Source of the DNA: Synechococcales cyanobacterium PMM_0072
GTDB taxonomy: Bacteria > Cyanobacteriota > Cyanobacteriia > Cyanobacteriales > Chamaesiphonaceae
Reading direction: 5' to 3'
Assembly (NCBI GenBank): GCA_949127675.1
Contig: CASBPY010000177.1
Coordinates: 1-37,852 of the forward strand
DNA: 37,852 nucleotides
This document shows positions 7,775 to 15,556 of this stretch, piece after piece; position 1 is the first letter of the stretch, and each line of letters starts with the position of its first letter. The position numbers and the translations under genes were made by a program. The notes beneath the pieces were generated by a model. The model saw only the letters and a list, made by a program, of their open reading frames with translations, was not told the DNA's origin and did not search any database.

Positions 7775-9937
7775 TTAGGATTTGACTTGCTGTTTTTGGC
7801 TCACCATCCGCGCCGCTGCTGCCTTGACAGATGCCGTACCAGGAACGGGGCGCGTCCAGAACCGATGCTCTTTAATTGCATCGACAAAAGTAGTCGTAAA
7901 GGTCGCCATGTCCGCAGGATCGCGACTGACAATCACCCCTAACTGGCTACTCATTTTGCCATTAACGTTGCCGAAGTCGATCCCTTTGAGATCGGCTTGG
8001 CTGATCAGATCGACACCTTCACCAGTCGCCGCCATTGGTTTGAAGTGCTTGAAAGCTTCATGAATGAAGCTCAAGGGATCGCCGTGAGCGATGAGTGCCT
8101 CAATACTCTGCTCACCACCAGGTACATAGATCGCATCATAGAGTACCGATGCCGTAGTCAAGAAGGTCTTATCAACCTCGATCTTGCCACCCTCGGTATT
8201 GACGATCGATCCGCCAAATAGCGACACGACTTCAGAGCTGATGTGTAGTGCGCTCAGAGATTGCTTGATCATGGAAAACTGAGCTGCATTGACCCCATCT
8301 GCGGCGAGGATAGCTACCTTGCGACCTTTGGCAGTCTTGGTGGTATGTGCTTGGCTCAGAGCTGCTGATTTTTGACCGTGATTGGGGGTGGCTGGCTCGG
8401 TGGGTGCTGGCATTCCCAGACCTTTAGCAACGCGCTTGGCAAGTTCGCCATCGACTTTGTTAAATCGATCGAGCATCCGTTGTTTGATTTCTAAGTGGGG
8501 CACTTTACCCAATTCAAAGTGAGCGGCTTCGACGAGGCGATCCTGTTCGCCAGCAGACAGGCTATTCCAAAATAGGGTAGCTTGACTGAAATGATCGGCA
8601 AAACTAGGGCTACGTTCGCGCACTTTGTGCCCTTCCACCCGCTCTGGGTGGTGGACGAAACCCCCATCGGCTTCAGCTACTGGCGCGGGAAGATTGCCGC
8701 CGAGGGAATTAGGCGAGTAATTGACGCGGCTGGTTTTGATTTCCATCTGCATCCGCCCATCTTGATTATTATTACTAAACGGACAGACGGGACGGTTAAT
8801 TGGCAATTGGGCGAAGTTGGGGCTACCCAAGCGATGGAGTTGGGTATCGTGGTAGGACATCAGTCGCCCTTGGAGCAACGGATCGTCGCTAAAGTCGATG
8901 CCAGACACGATATTGGATGGCCGGAAGGCAACTTGCTCGGTTTCGGCAAAGAAGTTGTCAGGATTGCGGTTGAGTACCATTTTGCCGATCGGTTGTACTG
9001 GCACTATTTCCTCTGGAATCAGCTTGGTAGAGTCCAAAATATCGAAGTCAAACTTCAGTTCATCTTCTTCTTCAATAATCTGGACACCTAACTCGTACTC
9101 TGGATAGTTACCCATTTCGATCGAGTCCCACAGCGTCCGGCGATGGAAGTCGGGATCTTTACCCGCGATCTTTTGTGCCTCATCAAATACATTGGAGTGG
9201 ACACCCACCAGCGGTTTCCAGTGGTATTTGACAAACCGCGATTTACCTTCAGCATTTACCCAGCGGAAAGTGTGGACACCAAAACCCTGCATCGTGCTAA
9301 AATTCAGGGGGAGTGCCCGATCGGACAAAAGCCACATAATCATGTGCATCGATTCGGGAATCAGTGAAATAAAATCCCAGAAACTTGGATGTGCGGTAGA
9401 TGCTTGGGGCATCTCATTATCTGGTTCGGGTTTGACTGCATGAACCAGATCGGGAAACTTAATCGCATCCTGAATAAAGAACACCGGAATATTGTTGCCT
9501 ACGATGTCATAGTTGCCCTCCTCAGTGTAGAACTTCACCGAGAAACCACGGACATCGCGAACGCTATCTGCCGACCCGCGCGAGCCAGCTACCACTGAGA
9601 ATCGGACGAAAACGGGCGTTTTGGTAGCCGGATCGGCCAAGAATTTCGCCTTGGTCAATTTTGCCATCGATTCATAAGGCTGAAAATAGCCATGCGCTCC
9701 CGAACCCCGCGCATGGACTACCCGTTCGGGGATGCGCTCGCGATCGAATGTTGACAGCTTTTCTTGAAAATGGAAATCTTCGAGCAGGGTGGGTCCGCGT
9801 CCACCTGCTTTGAGCGAATCATCGGTGCTATTAATTTTTTGACCGTCGTTGGTCGTCATCTCTTCGCCAGCCCCTTTGCGATAGTCATCGAGGCTGTGAT
9901 TTTTGCTCTGTTCGTCGATAGAATTTTGTTCGCTCAT
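7775..9937 (-). CDS. katE: Large-subunit (clade 2) monofunctional catalase, KatE/HPII type
   Basis: This 720-residue heme catalase converts hydrogen peroxide to water and oxygen. The catalytic H75 lies in ERVVHARGSGAHG. N148 is in IVGNNIPVFFIQD, and the proximal heme ligand Y362 is in RLMSYHDTQLHRLG. The extended N-terminus and the extra C-terminal flavodoxin/DJ-1-like domain (from about residue 538, GRKVAILAADGVN) define the large-subunit class; the full length is close to E. coli HPII (753). The gene is a single unit with a 260-base upstream spacer that contains TATCT/AGATA-like motifs. The neighbouring GST and other redox genes suggest an oxidative or desiccation stress setting. All key residues are present. 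Confidence 0.97.
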   Translation of the reverse strand: MSEQNSIDEQSKNHSLDDYRKGAGEEMTTNDGQKINSTDDSLKAGGRGPTLLEDFHFQEKLSTFDRERIPERVVHARGSGAHGYFQPYESMAKLTKAKFLADPATKTPVFVRFSVVAGSRGSADSVRDVRGFSVKFYTEEGNYDIVGNNIPVFFIQDAIKFPDLVHAVKPEPDNEMPQASTAHPSFWDFISLIPESMHMIMWLLSDRALPLNFSTMQGFGVHTFRWVNAEGKSRFVKYHWKPLVGVHSNVFDEAQKIAGKDPDFHRRTLWDSIEMGNYPEYELGVQIIEEEDELKFDFDILDSTKLIPEEIVPVQPIGKMVLNRNPDNFFAETEQVAFRPSNIVSGIDFSDDPLLQGRLMSYHDTQLHRLGSPNFAQLPINRPVCPFSNNNQDGRMQMEIKTSRVNYSPNSLGGNLPAPVAEADGGFVHHPERVEGHKVRERSPSFADHFSQATLFWNSLSAGEQDRLVEAAHFELGKVPHLEIKQRMLDRFNKVDGELAKRVAKGLGMPAPTEPATPNHGQKSAALSQAHTTKTAKGRKVAILAADGVNAAQFSMIKQSLSALHISSEVVSLFGGSIVNTEGGKIEVDKTFLTTASVLYDAIYVPGGEQSIEALIAHGDPLSFIHEAFKHFKPMAATGEGVDLISQADLKGIDFGNVNGKMSSQLGVIVSRDPADMATFTTTFVDAIKEHRFWTRPVPGTASVKAAAARMVSQKQQVKS

Positions 9938-10197
9938 GGTATTTATGGGGACTGCTATTTTGAGCTAGCTAATTTGGATGGAGACGATTTACGGTAATAA
10001 CCAAGTAAATCTAGATGCCAAATATCGGTAATTACCTCGCTATTTCAACATAAGCAATAAAATATGTTTTAAGCTCATTCTTTAGGTAGAGATCGAGCTA
10101 GATAAACTCTATCTAAAGGCAGAAGTGATGACAAGATCTTGCCCCTACTCGATTTGATTAAAGCGATCGGTTATTCGCTTCGCAATTCTAGCTTTGG

Positions 10198-10866
10198 CTA
10201 CTGCTTCGATTCAACTTCAGCACCACGTTTGACAGCCCGTTGATAAGCAGGACGGGCATGAATGCGATCGAGCCAATCCATCAAGTTCGGACGGCTACCA
10301 TCTAAACCAGCCCGTTCAGCAGCAGATTCTAACGGAAAGCTCATCTGAATATCAGCAGCAGTAAATTCATTACCAGCGAACCAATCAGAATGTTTGAGTT
10401 CCGTTTCTAAATAGTCCAAATTTGTCGTGATTTGAGGCTCGATAAAAGAGCTTTTAACTGGTTGAGAAATCGTCCTAACAATTGGACGTAAAAAGAACGG
10501 CGATTTCTGTTCCATTTGCTCGAAGACTAACTTAATTAATAGTGGCGGCATCAACGAACCCTCCGCATAATGCAACCAATGTCGATACCGCAATCGCTCC
10601 GGTACATCCAGGGGAGGCGCAAATCTTCCTGCCCCATACCGCTCGACTAAATATTCAATAATCGCGCCAGATTCAGCTAATGTGAGTGAATCGTCGGTAA
10701 TTACTGGGGCTTTGCCTAGGGGATGAACTTGGAGCAGAGATGCTGGAGCCAGCATGGTTTCTGGGTCACGCTGGTAGTATTTGATATCGTAGTCGAGTCC
10801 GAGTTCTTCTAGCAGCCAGAGGATCCGCTGGGAACGGGAGTTGTTGAGGTGGTGAACGGTAATCAT
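10198..10866 (-). CDS. Glutathione S-transferase family protein
   Basis: This 222-residue protein has a thioredoxin-like N-terminal domain (MITVHHLNNSRSQRILWLLE) followed by the cis-proline/glutathione-contact region GKAPVITDDSLTLAESGAII (the conserved ESGAI motif). The helical C-terminal domain includes WFAGNEFTAADIQMSFPLE, the usual N-capping box. The serine cluster at residues 10-12 is where the catalytic Ser/Tyr lies in this fold, so it resembles the bacterial GST subgroup found in yeast GTT1 relatives. It is cytosolic and would conjugate glutathione to electrophiles or reduce peroxides. It lies upstream of katE on the same strand with a 260-base gap, so a separate promoter is likely. Confidence 0.92.
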   Translation of the reverse strand: MITVHHLNNSRSQRILWLLEELGLDYDIKYYQRDPETMLAPASLLQVHPLGKAPVITDDSLTLAESGAIIEYLVERYGAGRFAPPLDVPERLRYRHWLHYAEGSLMPPLLIKLVFEQMEQKSPFFLRPIVRTISQPVKSSFIEPQITTNLDYLETELKHSDWFAGNEFTAADIQMSFPLESAAERAGLDGSRPNLMDWLDRIHARPAYQRAVKRGAEVESKQ

Positions 10867-10958
10867 GTTGTAAATAAAATAAGTAGATATAGCAGGACAT
10901 CGACTGTAGCTGGCTTTGTTGATGCTAGAGATTTATATACTCTCTAGAATGCTAGAAC

Positions 10959-11022
10959 GAACCCGCCCAACCCACCGAAAACCCGAACGATCGAAATGTT
11001 GATGGTGGGTGAAGGCGGGTTC
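10959..11022. repeat. Interrupted 15-bp inverted repeat
   Basis: GAACCCGCC-CAA-CCCACC (10959-10976) pairs with GGTGGG-TGAA-GGCGGGTTC (11004-11022) around a 27-base loop that contains a CGATCG. The arms match exactly except for the small internal bulge. No T-run follows. It is about 90 bases upstream of the GST start. It looks like a dispersed palindromic element or a foldback element rather than a terminator. Confidence 0.6.
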
Positions 11023-11416
11023 ATCCGTTTTCGTTAAAGAATGTCTAATCCATTAATCGCTACCATCTCTCGCTCAATCTCGGTCATAGATTCACACCTG
11101 TCTATCATCTCGATCTCACAGCGGCTCGGTTAAGGTTGGGCTTATCATTTAGCATCGCAAACCAGTCGAGAACTAACTTCTATCTAAAGAGATATCTTTG
11201 AATTAAATAAACAATTATCCCTAACTCCCAACTCTCACATCTAGCCTTTCATACCTGAATTCAGCAACGCCAGATCTCAAATGGGTTCTATAAAAATGAG
11301 TACGAGTAGATTATTTTGTTGTAGCTTAAATCGTAAATATCTCATTAGACTGAAATTTTATCTACCTTTGGGAAGATTAACAATAAATTAGTTGAGATTA
11401 AAATAGTACCTATAAA

Positions 11417-11448
11417 GATGATTTAGACCAGCAATCGTCTAAATCATC
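11417..11448. promoter_or_regulatory. Perfect 12-bp inverted repeat upstream of a small Pro-rich ORF
   Basis: GATGATTTAGAC and GTCTAAATCATC flank the 8-base loop CAGCAATC. The right arm ends 27 bases before the ATG at 11476. It is A/T-rich, without a T-run, and positioned like an operator or 5' leader hairpin. Confidence 0.45.
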
Positions 11449-11475
11449 CACAATATTCTATAGTTGCTAAAACCT

Positions 11476-11649
11476 ATGTCACGTTTTGAGATCTATCCAT
11501 CACCAAGTCCGAAGCCGGAACCATCAACCCCCGAACCAGCACCATCGCCACCACCAGAAATATACCCATCACCAATTCCCGCACCACCGCCATCACCAGT
11601 ACCCGAACCGAGTCCATCACCTACTTTTTTTAGTGGCATACATCTATGA
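11476..11649 (+). CDS. Possible small proline-rich protein, 57 residues
   Basis: After MSRFEIYPSPSPKPEPSTPE the protein is almost entirely P, S, E and A, in PSPSPxPEPS-type units with EIYPSP appearing twice, and ends FFSGIHL. There is no signal peptide, so it would be a cytosolic, disordered peptide. The frame also has an upstream TTG at 11464; the ATG at 11476 is preferred. An alternative is that the tract is a simple-sequence CCATCACCA-type repeat that happens to be open. The perfect palindrome just upstream favours a regulated gene, but confidence is low. Confidence 0.35.
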   Translation: MSRFEIYPSPSPKPEPSTPEPAPSPPPEIYPSPIPAPPPSPVPEPSPSPTFFSGIHL

Positions 11650-11892
11650 GGATTGCAGAAAATCCGGTGATGCTCTTGAGTAACACGGCTAGCGGAATCC
11701 CAAAAATTAGACTTAGATGCAGACTGCTCATGTATTCATCCAAACGATTAAAAGATTGAGCGACTTGAATATAACCCTTAATTAGATCCAATTAACGTCA
11801 AATATTAACTTAACTCAACCCATTTCATCTTAATTTCATCTGATCCCGCTAAGATCGTAGTAATGTAAAAATTAATATTATTTTTGTAAGCT

Positions 11893-12591
11893 ATGAATAC
11901 TAGAGCTAAATTAATCGCATCGATCGCAATGTTGACGGGAGCAATTGGTTTTGGTTCCTTAGCAGTTGCTAACTTAACAACTTACAATAAATCTAATTCA
12001 AAACTTGCCCAAAACTCTAATGGAATGAATCATGATCGAATGGATCATGATGGCATAAATAACGGGGGCATGATGAATCATAATATGGATATCGGCCCTG
12101 CTGATACTAACTACGATTTACGGTTTCTTGACAGTATGATTCCCCATCATCAAGGTGCATTAGTAATGTCACAAGAAGTACTCGCCAAGTCAAAACGTCC
12201 TGAACTAATTAATCTCGCTAAAGGCATTCTTGCTGATCAGAAAAAAGATATCGCTCAGATGCAAATGTGGCGCAAGCAATGGTATCCCACAGCATCAGCA
12301 ACACCAATCATGTGGCACGCCCAAATGAATCATGAAATGGGGATGACCCGACAACATAAAGATGCAATGATGATGAATATGTCATTGGGCAAAGCTGATG
12401 CGGGATTTGATGTCAGATTTCTCGATGCCATGATTCCGCACCATCAAGGTGCTGTGACAATGGGACAAGATGCATTGCTAAAATCTAAACGCCCACAGAT
12501 GAAAAAATTCGCGCAGAATATCATCAAGTCTCAACAGGCAGAAATCGATATGATGACTAAATGGCAGAAAGAATGGTCTGTAGCTAAATAG
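11893..12591 (+). CDS. Exported DUF305 protein with two DUF305 units
   Basis: This 232-residue protein starts with a signal peptide or membrane anchor (residues 1-28, ending around LAVANL). A His/Met/Asn/Asp-rich linker follows (NHDRMDHDGINNGGMMNHNM). Two DUF305 copies come next, each with the hallmark FLDxMIPHHQGA (near residues 79-90 and 176-187) and a MxxWxKxW end. DUF305 proteins have a ferritin-like helical bundle and are often near copper-resistance genes. The Met/His-rich linker fits metal binding, but this role is inferred. No copper genes are adjacent. It is a single unit upstream of tRNA-Ser. Confidence 0.92.
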   Translation: MNTRAKLIASIAMLTGAIGFGSLAVANLTTYNKSNSKLAQNSNGMNHDRMDHDGINNGGMMNHNMDIGPADTNYDLRFLDSMIPHHQGALVMSQEVLAKSKRPELINLAKGILADQKKDIAQMQMWRKQWYPTASATPIMWHAQMNHEMGMTRQHKDAMMMNMSLGKADAGFDVRFLDAMIPHHQGAVTMGQDALLKSKRPQMKKFAQNIIKSQQAEIDMMTKWQKEWSVAK

Positions 12592-12685
12592 TTGGCTAAT
12601 TTGAGCTTTGAGTTTAGCATCATAGGCGATCGAATAAGTCGATCTATATTTGCCCCACTCGTGCTAAAATAAGATGCTCACATTT

Positions 12686-12770
12686 GGAAAGGTGGCAGAG
12701 TGGTCGATTGCGTCCGACTTGAAATCGGATGAAGCGAAAGCTTCCGTGAGTTCGAATCTCACCCTTTCCG
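12686..12770 (+). tRNA. tRNA-Ser (anticodon TGA)
   Basis: The 85-base gene folds as a class II tRNA. The acceptor stem is GGAAAGG/CCTTTCC with discriminator G. The anticodon stem is TCCGA/TCGGA around the loop CTTGAAA, with anticodon TGA at 12720-12722. A long variable arm (GCGAAAGC region with CTTCC) and the T-loop GTTCGAATC follow. The 3' CCA is not encoded. It reads UCA and, by wobble, other UCN codons. Confidence 0.97.
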
Positions 12771-12826
12771 TTTTCAGCCTAGAGATTAGATTCAGTGCTA
12801 GTATAAAAAAGCACACTGTTCTGTGA

Positions 12827-14344
12827 ATGCTAGTGTCGATCGACTCAAAATCTACCTATCGAGTTCAGAAACCAGCTTCAAGTCAGGTAGCGACGATTTC
12901 AGGATTTGAGTCTACTAGTATCAATCGATTGGTAGCCGTAGCCGAATCCCAGGTACACTATCAGGTAAATCCAGAATTCCTAGGATGTCCCAAGTTGCCC
13001 GAACATCTGGAATTGCGAGCGTATCAACAGCAAGCTATTTCCAACTGGTTCAAAAATCAAGGTCGGGGTACGCTCAAAATGGCGACTGGTAGCGGTAAAA
13101 CGATTACTGCACTGGCGATCGCTTATCAATTGTACCAACAAATTGGACTCCAAGTATTAATTATCATCTGTCCATTTCGGCATCTCGTCAATCAGTGGGG
13201 GCGAGAGTGTGAGAAATTCAATCTTCAGCCGATTCTTGCCTGTGAGAGCATCCATAAATGGCAGAGTAAATTCTCTCATCAACTCGCCAGAATCAATACC
13301 AAACAACAGCCATTTCTGACGATCGTTACTACTAACGAAACCCTAGTTACCCCAGGCTTTCAATCCCAGCTCAAGTATTTACCCGATCGCACTTTAATTA
13401 TCGGCGATGAAGTGCATAATCTCGGTGCCAAAAAACGGGAATCCAGTCTTCCCCGCAACGTGGGCTTGCGCCTTGCCCTCTCAGCCACCCCAGAACGTCA
13501 CTATGACGAGATTGGCACTCAAAGTATCCTCGACTACTTCGGTGATATCTTACAGCCCGAATTTACCCTCAAAGACGCGATCGATTGTGGTGCCCTCGTT
13601 CATTATTTATACTATCCAATCCTCGTTGAACTGACAGCAGCAGAGAGCGAGCAATATCTCAAACTCACCCGCGCGATCACCCGCAAACTGATTTACAAAA
13701 ATCAAAATATCCTTAGTAACTCTGATCAATTCGACACCCCAGATCTGACCCCATTACTAATGCAACGTGCCCGATTAATTGGTGCAGCAGCAAATAAAAT
13801 TGTCGCGCTCAAAACCTTGATGGCAGGTCGCTTGGACACCAGTCATACCCTCTTCTACTGTGGTGACGGTAGCAGCGACACTACCCAACAACTTACCGCC
13901 GTAACCCATCTTTTGGGTCAAGAATTAGGCTATCGGGTCAATACATACACCGCATCAACATCACTTCCAGATCGAGAACAACTCCGCGCACAATTTGAAT
14001 CTGGCGCACTTCAAGGTTTGGTAGCGATTCGCTGTTTAGATGAAGGTATTGATATTCCATCAATTAAACACGCCGTCATCCTCGCCAGTAGCACAAACCC
14101 ACGTCAATTTATTCAACGCCGAGGTCGAATTCTTCGACCAGATCCTGGTAAGGAGCGGGCAACTCTCTATGATATGGTAGTTTTACCGCCAGAATTGGAT
14201 CGAGAAACATTATCGATCGAGCGTAATCTGCTCAAGAAAGAATTGCTACGACTGATCGAATTTGCCGATCTCGCTGACAACGCCGCCGCAGCTAGAACTC
14301 AATTGTTGACGCTTCAGAAACGTTACGGATTGATGGATTTGTGA
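12827..14344 (+). CDS. SF2 DEAD/DEAH helicase-like protein (SSL2-type)
   Basis: This 505-residue superfamily 2 protein carries Walker A ATGSGKT (86-92), Walker B DEVH (194-197), motif III SAT (219-221), motif V (CLDEGIDIPSI) and the arginine-finger motif QRRGR (430-434). The Q-region LRAYQQQA precedes motif I by about 20 residues. It would be an ATP-dependent nucleic-acid translocase of the COG1061 type, used in repair, restriction or phage defence in different genomes. No nuclease domain is fused, and no methylase or endonuclease is adjacent, so it stands alone. The stop codon is inside a GTGAATA heptamer pair. Confidence 0.9.
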   Translation: MLVSIDSKSTYRVQKPASSQVATISGFESTSINRLVAVAESQVHYQVNPEFLGCPKLPEHLELRAYQQQAISNWFKNQGRGTLKMATGSGKTITALAIAYQLYQQIGLQVLIIICPFRHLVNQWGRECEKFNLQPILACESIHKWQSKFSHQLARINTKQQPFLTIVTTNETLVTPGFQSQLKYLPDRTLIIGDEVHNLGAKKRESSLPRNVGLRLALSATPERHYDEIGTQSILDYFGDILQPEFTLKDAIDCGALVHYLYYPILVELTAAESEQYLKLTRAITRKLIYKNQNILSNSDQFDTPDLTPLLMQRARLIGAAANKIVALKTLMAGRLDTSHTLFYCGDGSSDTTQQLTAVTHLLGQELGYRVNTYTASTSLPDREQLRAQFESGALQGLVAIRCLDEGIDIPSIKHAVILASSTNPRQFIQRRGRILRPDPGKERATLYDMVVLPPELDRETLSIERNLLKKELLRLIEFADLADNAAAARTQLLTLQKRYGLMDL

Positions 14345-14354
14345 ATAGTGAATA
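14341..14354 (+). repeat. Two GTGAATA heptamers spanning the helicase stop codon
   Basis: GTGAATA occurs twice in a row and contains the TGA stop at 14342-14344. On the other side of the spacer, TATCAATTATCAATT (about 14389-14403) forms a two-unit heptamer adjacent to the stop of the minus-strand gene. One of several such stop-linked tracts in the window. Confidence 0.6.
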
Positions 14355-14405
14355 AATTTCAACTAAATCCCCATCCTAATAACCTAGTTATCAATTATCA
14401 ATTAA

Positions 14406-15431
14406 TTATTTAGCAGACTTCTTGGGAAACTTGGGCAGGTCGATTTTCATTGGTTTAATAGCAGTGAGATCGCGGTTGAGGGTTGGGGCTGGCCAATTTG
14501 TGTTCGGCTCATTGATCGTGGTACTTTCTTTGTCGGGTATTTCGGCTGACTGGGGGGTAAGAGTGGGGATTGGATCCAGCTTTTGACGATAAAGGTTGTC
14601 CGAATTACCCGCAAATTCTTCACGCCAGTTGGCTGGAGAGATGATCGGTTTTGTGGGATCTGTTGGGGCGGATGGAGTCCAACGAGCAATCTCTTCCTGC
14701 GCTAGCTGGAGCGGCGATCTTGGGGGTGCTGGATCGATGTTCGAGCTAAATGTGGTGGATGTCGCAAGCGGATCTAGTACGGGCAATTCAGCAGGGATAG
14801 GTGGAGTGGGACTCTGGACATCGATAGTTTCAGTTGTGGCGATCGAGGTCGATGTTGAGGTATTGTCGTTGGCAGAGCCTCTCCCCTGGAGAATCGATAG
14901 GTTGTTTAAGATTTCTGCGATGGATGGATCTATTGCCGTAGCTGAATTAGTAGTCTGAGCTTGGAGTTGACGATGGAGTTCGATTACGACTTGTTCGGTT
15001 TGGTGCAGTTTTTGGGATTGCTGCTGATATTTTTGGGTGAGTTCGTCGTGTTCGGACTCTAGTTGAGGGACAATGGTTTGAACAATTTCGAGTTGTTGAG
15101 ATAGGGTTTCGACTAATGTTTGTTGGCGTTGCCCGATTTGATGGGAGGTTTCTAATTGTTGAAACATTCCAGCCAGTCTGTCGTGGGCGATTCTGAGATC
15201 GTCTTGGTGCTGGAGAATCGTGATTTCGTGGCTCTGGTTTTGCTCTTTGTGGCTATGTAGAGACTGTTTGGTGGAGGCTAAAGCTTGTTCCAATCTGGCA
15301 ATTTCTTCGACAAGTTGACGGTTGATCTGGCGCAGGTTGCTAACTGCTGTCAACCAGTCGGTGCGATCTGGTTCGGATTCTACCGTAGTGTAGACGGTTT
15401 CGAGTGCGTCGAGGTCGTTTGTTGGGTTCAT
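14406..15431 (-). CDS. Hypothetical coiled-coil protein, 341 residues
   Basis: The function is not recognised. Residues about 25-170 are predicted coiled coil by eye (heptad-rich QLVEEIARLEQALASTKQSL and LETSHQIGQRQQTLVETLSQ). A Ser/Thr/Pro-rich disordered linker follows, then a basic tail (PLQLAQEEIARWTP, and finally KIDLPKFPKKSAK). No signal peptide or membrane segment is present. It follows csaB on the same strand with a spacer of about 100 bases that holds degenerate short repeats, so cotranscription is possible. It is likely a lineage-specific structural or scaffold protein, with no stronger inference available. Confidence 0.8.
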   Translation of the reverse strand: MNPTNDLDALETVYTTVESEPDRTDWLTAVSNLRQINRQLVEEIARLEQALASTKQSLHSHKEQNQSHEITILQHQDDLRIAHDRLAGMFQQLETSHQIGQRQQTLVETLSQQLEIVQTIVPQLESEHDELTQKYQQQSQKLHQTEQVVIELHRQLQAQTTNSATAIDPSIAEILNNLSILQGRGSANDNTSTSTSIATTETIDVQSPTPPIPAELPVLDPLATSTTFSSNIDPAPPRSPLQLAQEEIARWTPSAPTDPTKPIISPANWREEFAGNSDNLYRQKLDPIPTLTPQSAEIPDKESTTINEPNTNWPAPTLNRDLTAIKPMKIDLPKFPKKSAK

Positions 15432-15521
15432 GAGTACAGGTTCGGGTTCGGGGTGAATGAGTGAGTGGGTGAATTGAAGATTGTGTGACTGGAAGACTGG
15501 GTGACTGAGAGGTGTCCAAAT

Positions 15522-15556
15522 CTCCGAACTCCCAACTCCTAACTCCCAACTCCCAA
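15522..15556 (-). repeat. Five-unit heptamer tract through the csaB stop codon
   Basis: On the plus strand the units are CTCCGAA, CTCCCAA, CTCCTAA, CTCCCAA and CTCCCAA, in perfect 7-base register. Read on the csaB strand they are TTGGGAG-type units that encode the last residues LGVGS and supply the TAG stop (15539-15541). A degenerate partner tract (GTGAATGAGTGAGTGGGTGA) lies at about 15453-15472. Confidence 0.85.

Larger units (their letters stand above)
10867..11475. other. 600-base spacer without a convincing gene
   Basis: The stretch holds two palindromes (10959-11022 and 11417-11448), a TATCTAAAGAGATA palindromic motif at about 11181-11194 and a short C-rich heptamer-like patch (CCCTAACTCCCAACTC) near 11220. 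Only very short ORFs (under 30 codons) are seen. Confidence 0.6.

Noticed and set aside
8582-9091. Long plus-strand ORF of 169 codons inside katE
   Set aside because: Exactly antisense to the well-supported catalase; no independent start signal or domain.
11040-11129. 29-codon ORF in the GST upstream spacer
   Set aside because: Short, low-complexity Ile/Ser-rich; no supporting signals.
11646-11762. 38-codon ORF overlapping the end of the Pro-rich ORF
   Set aside because: No domain, no ribosome site, and the overlap looks accidental.
12827-14344. Helicase as part of a defence island
   Set aside because: No nuclease, methylase or other defence gene is adjacent, and the toxin-antitoxin pair is 12 kb away.
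14596-14958. Plus-strand ORF of 120 codons opposite the coiled-coil gene
   Set aside because: Low-complexity Gly/Ser/Val-rich sequence typical of antisense to Pro/Thr/Ser codons.
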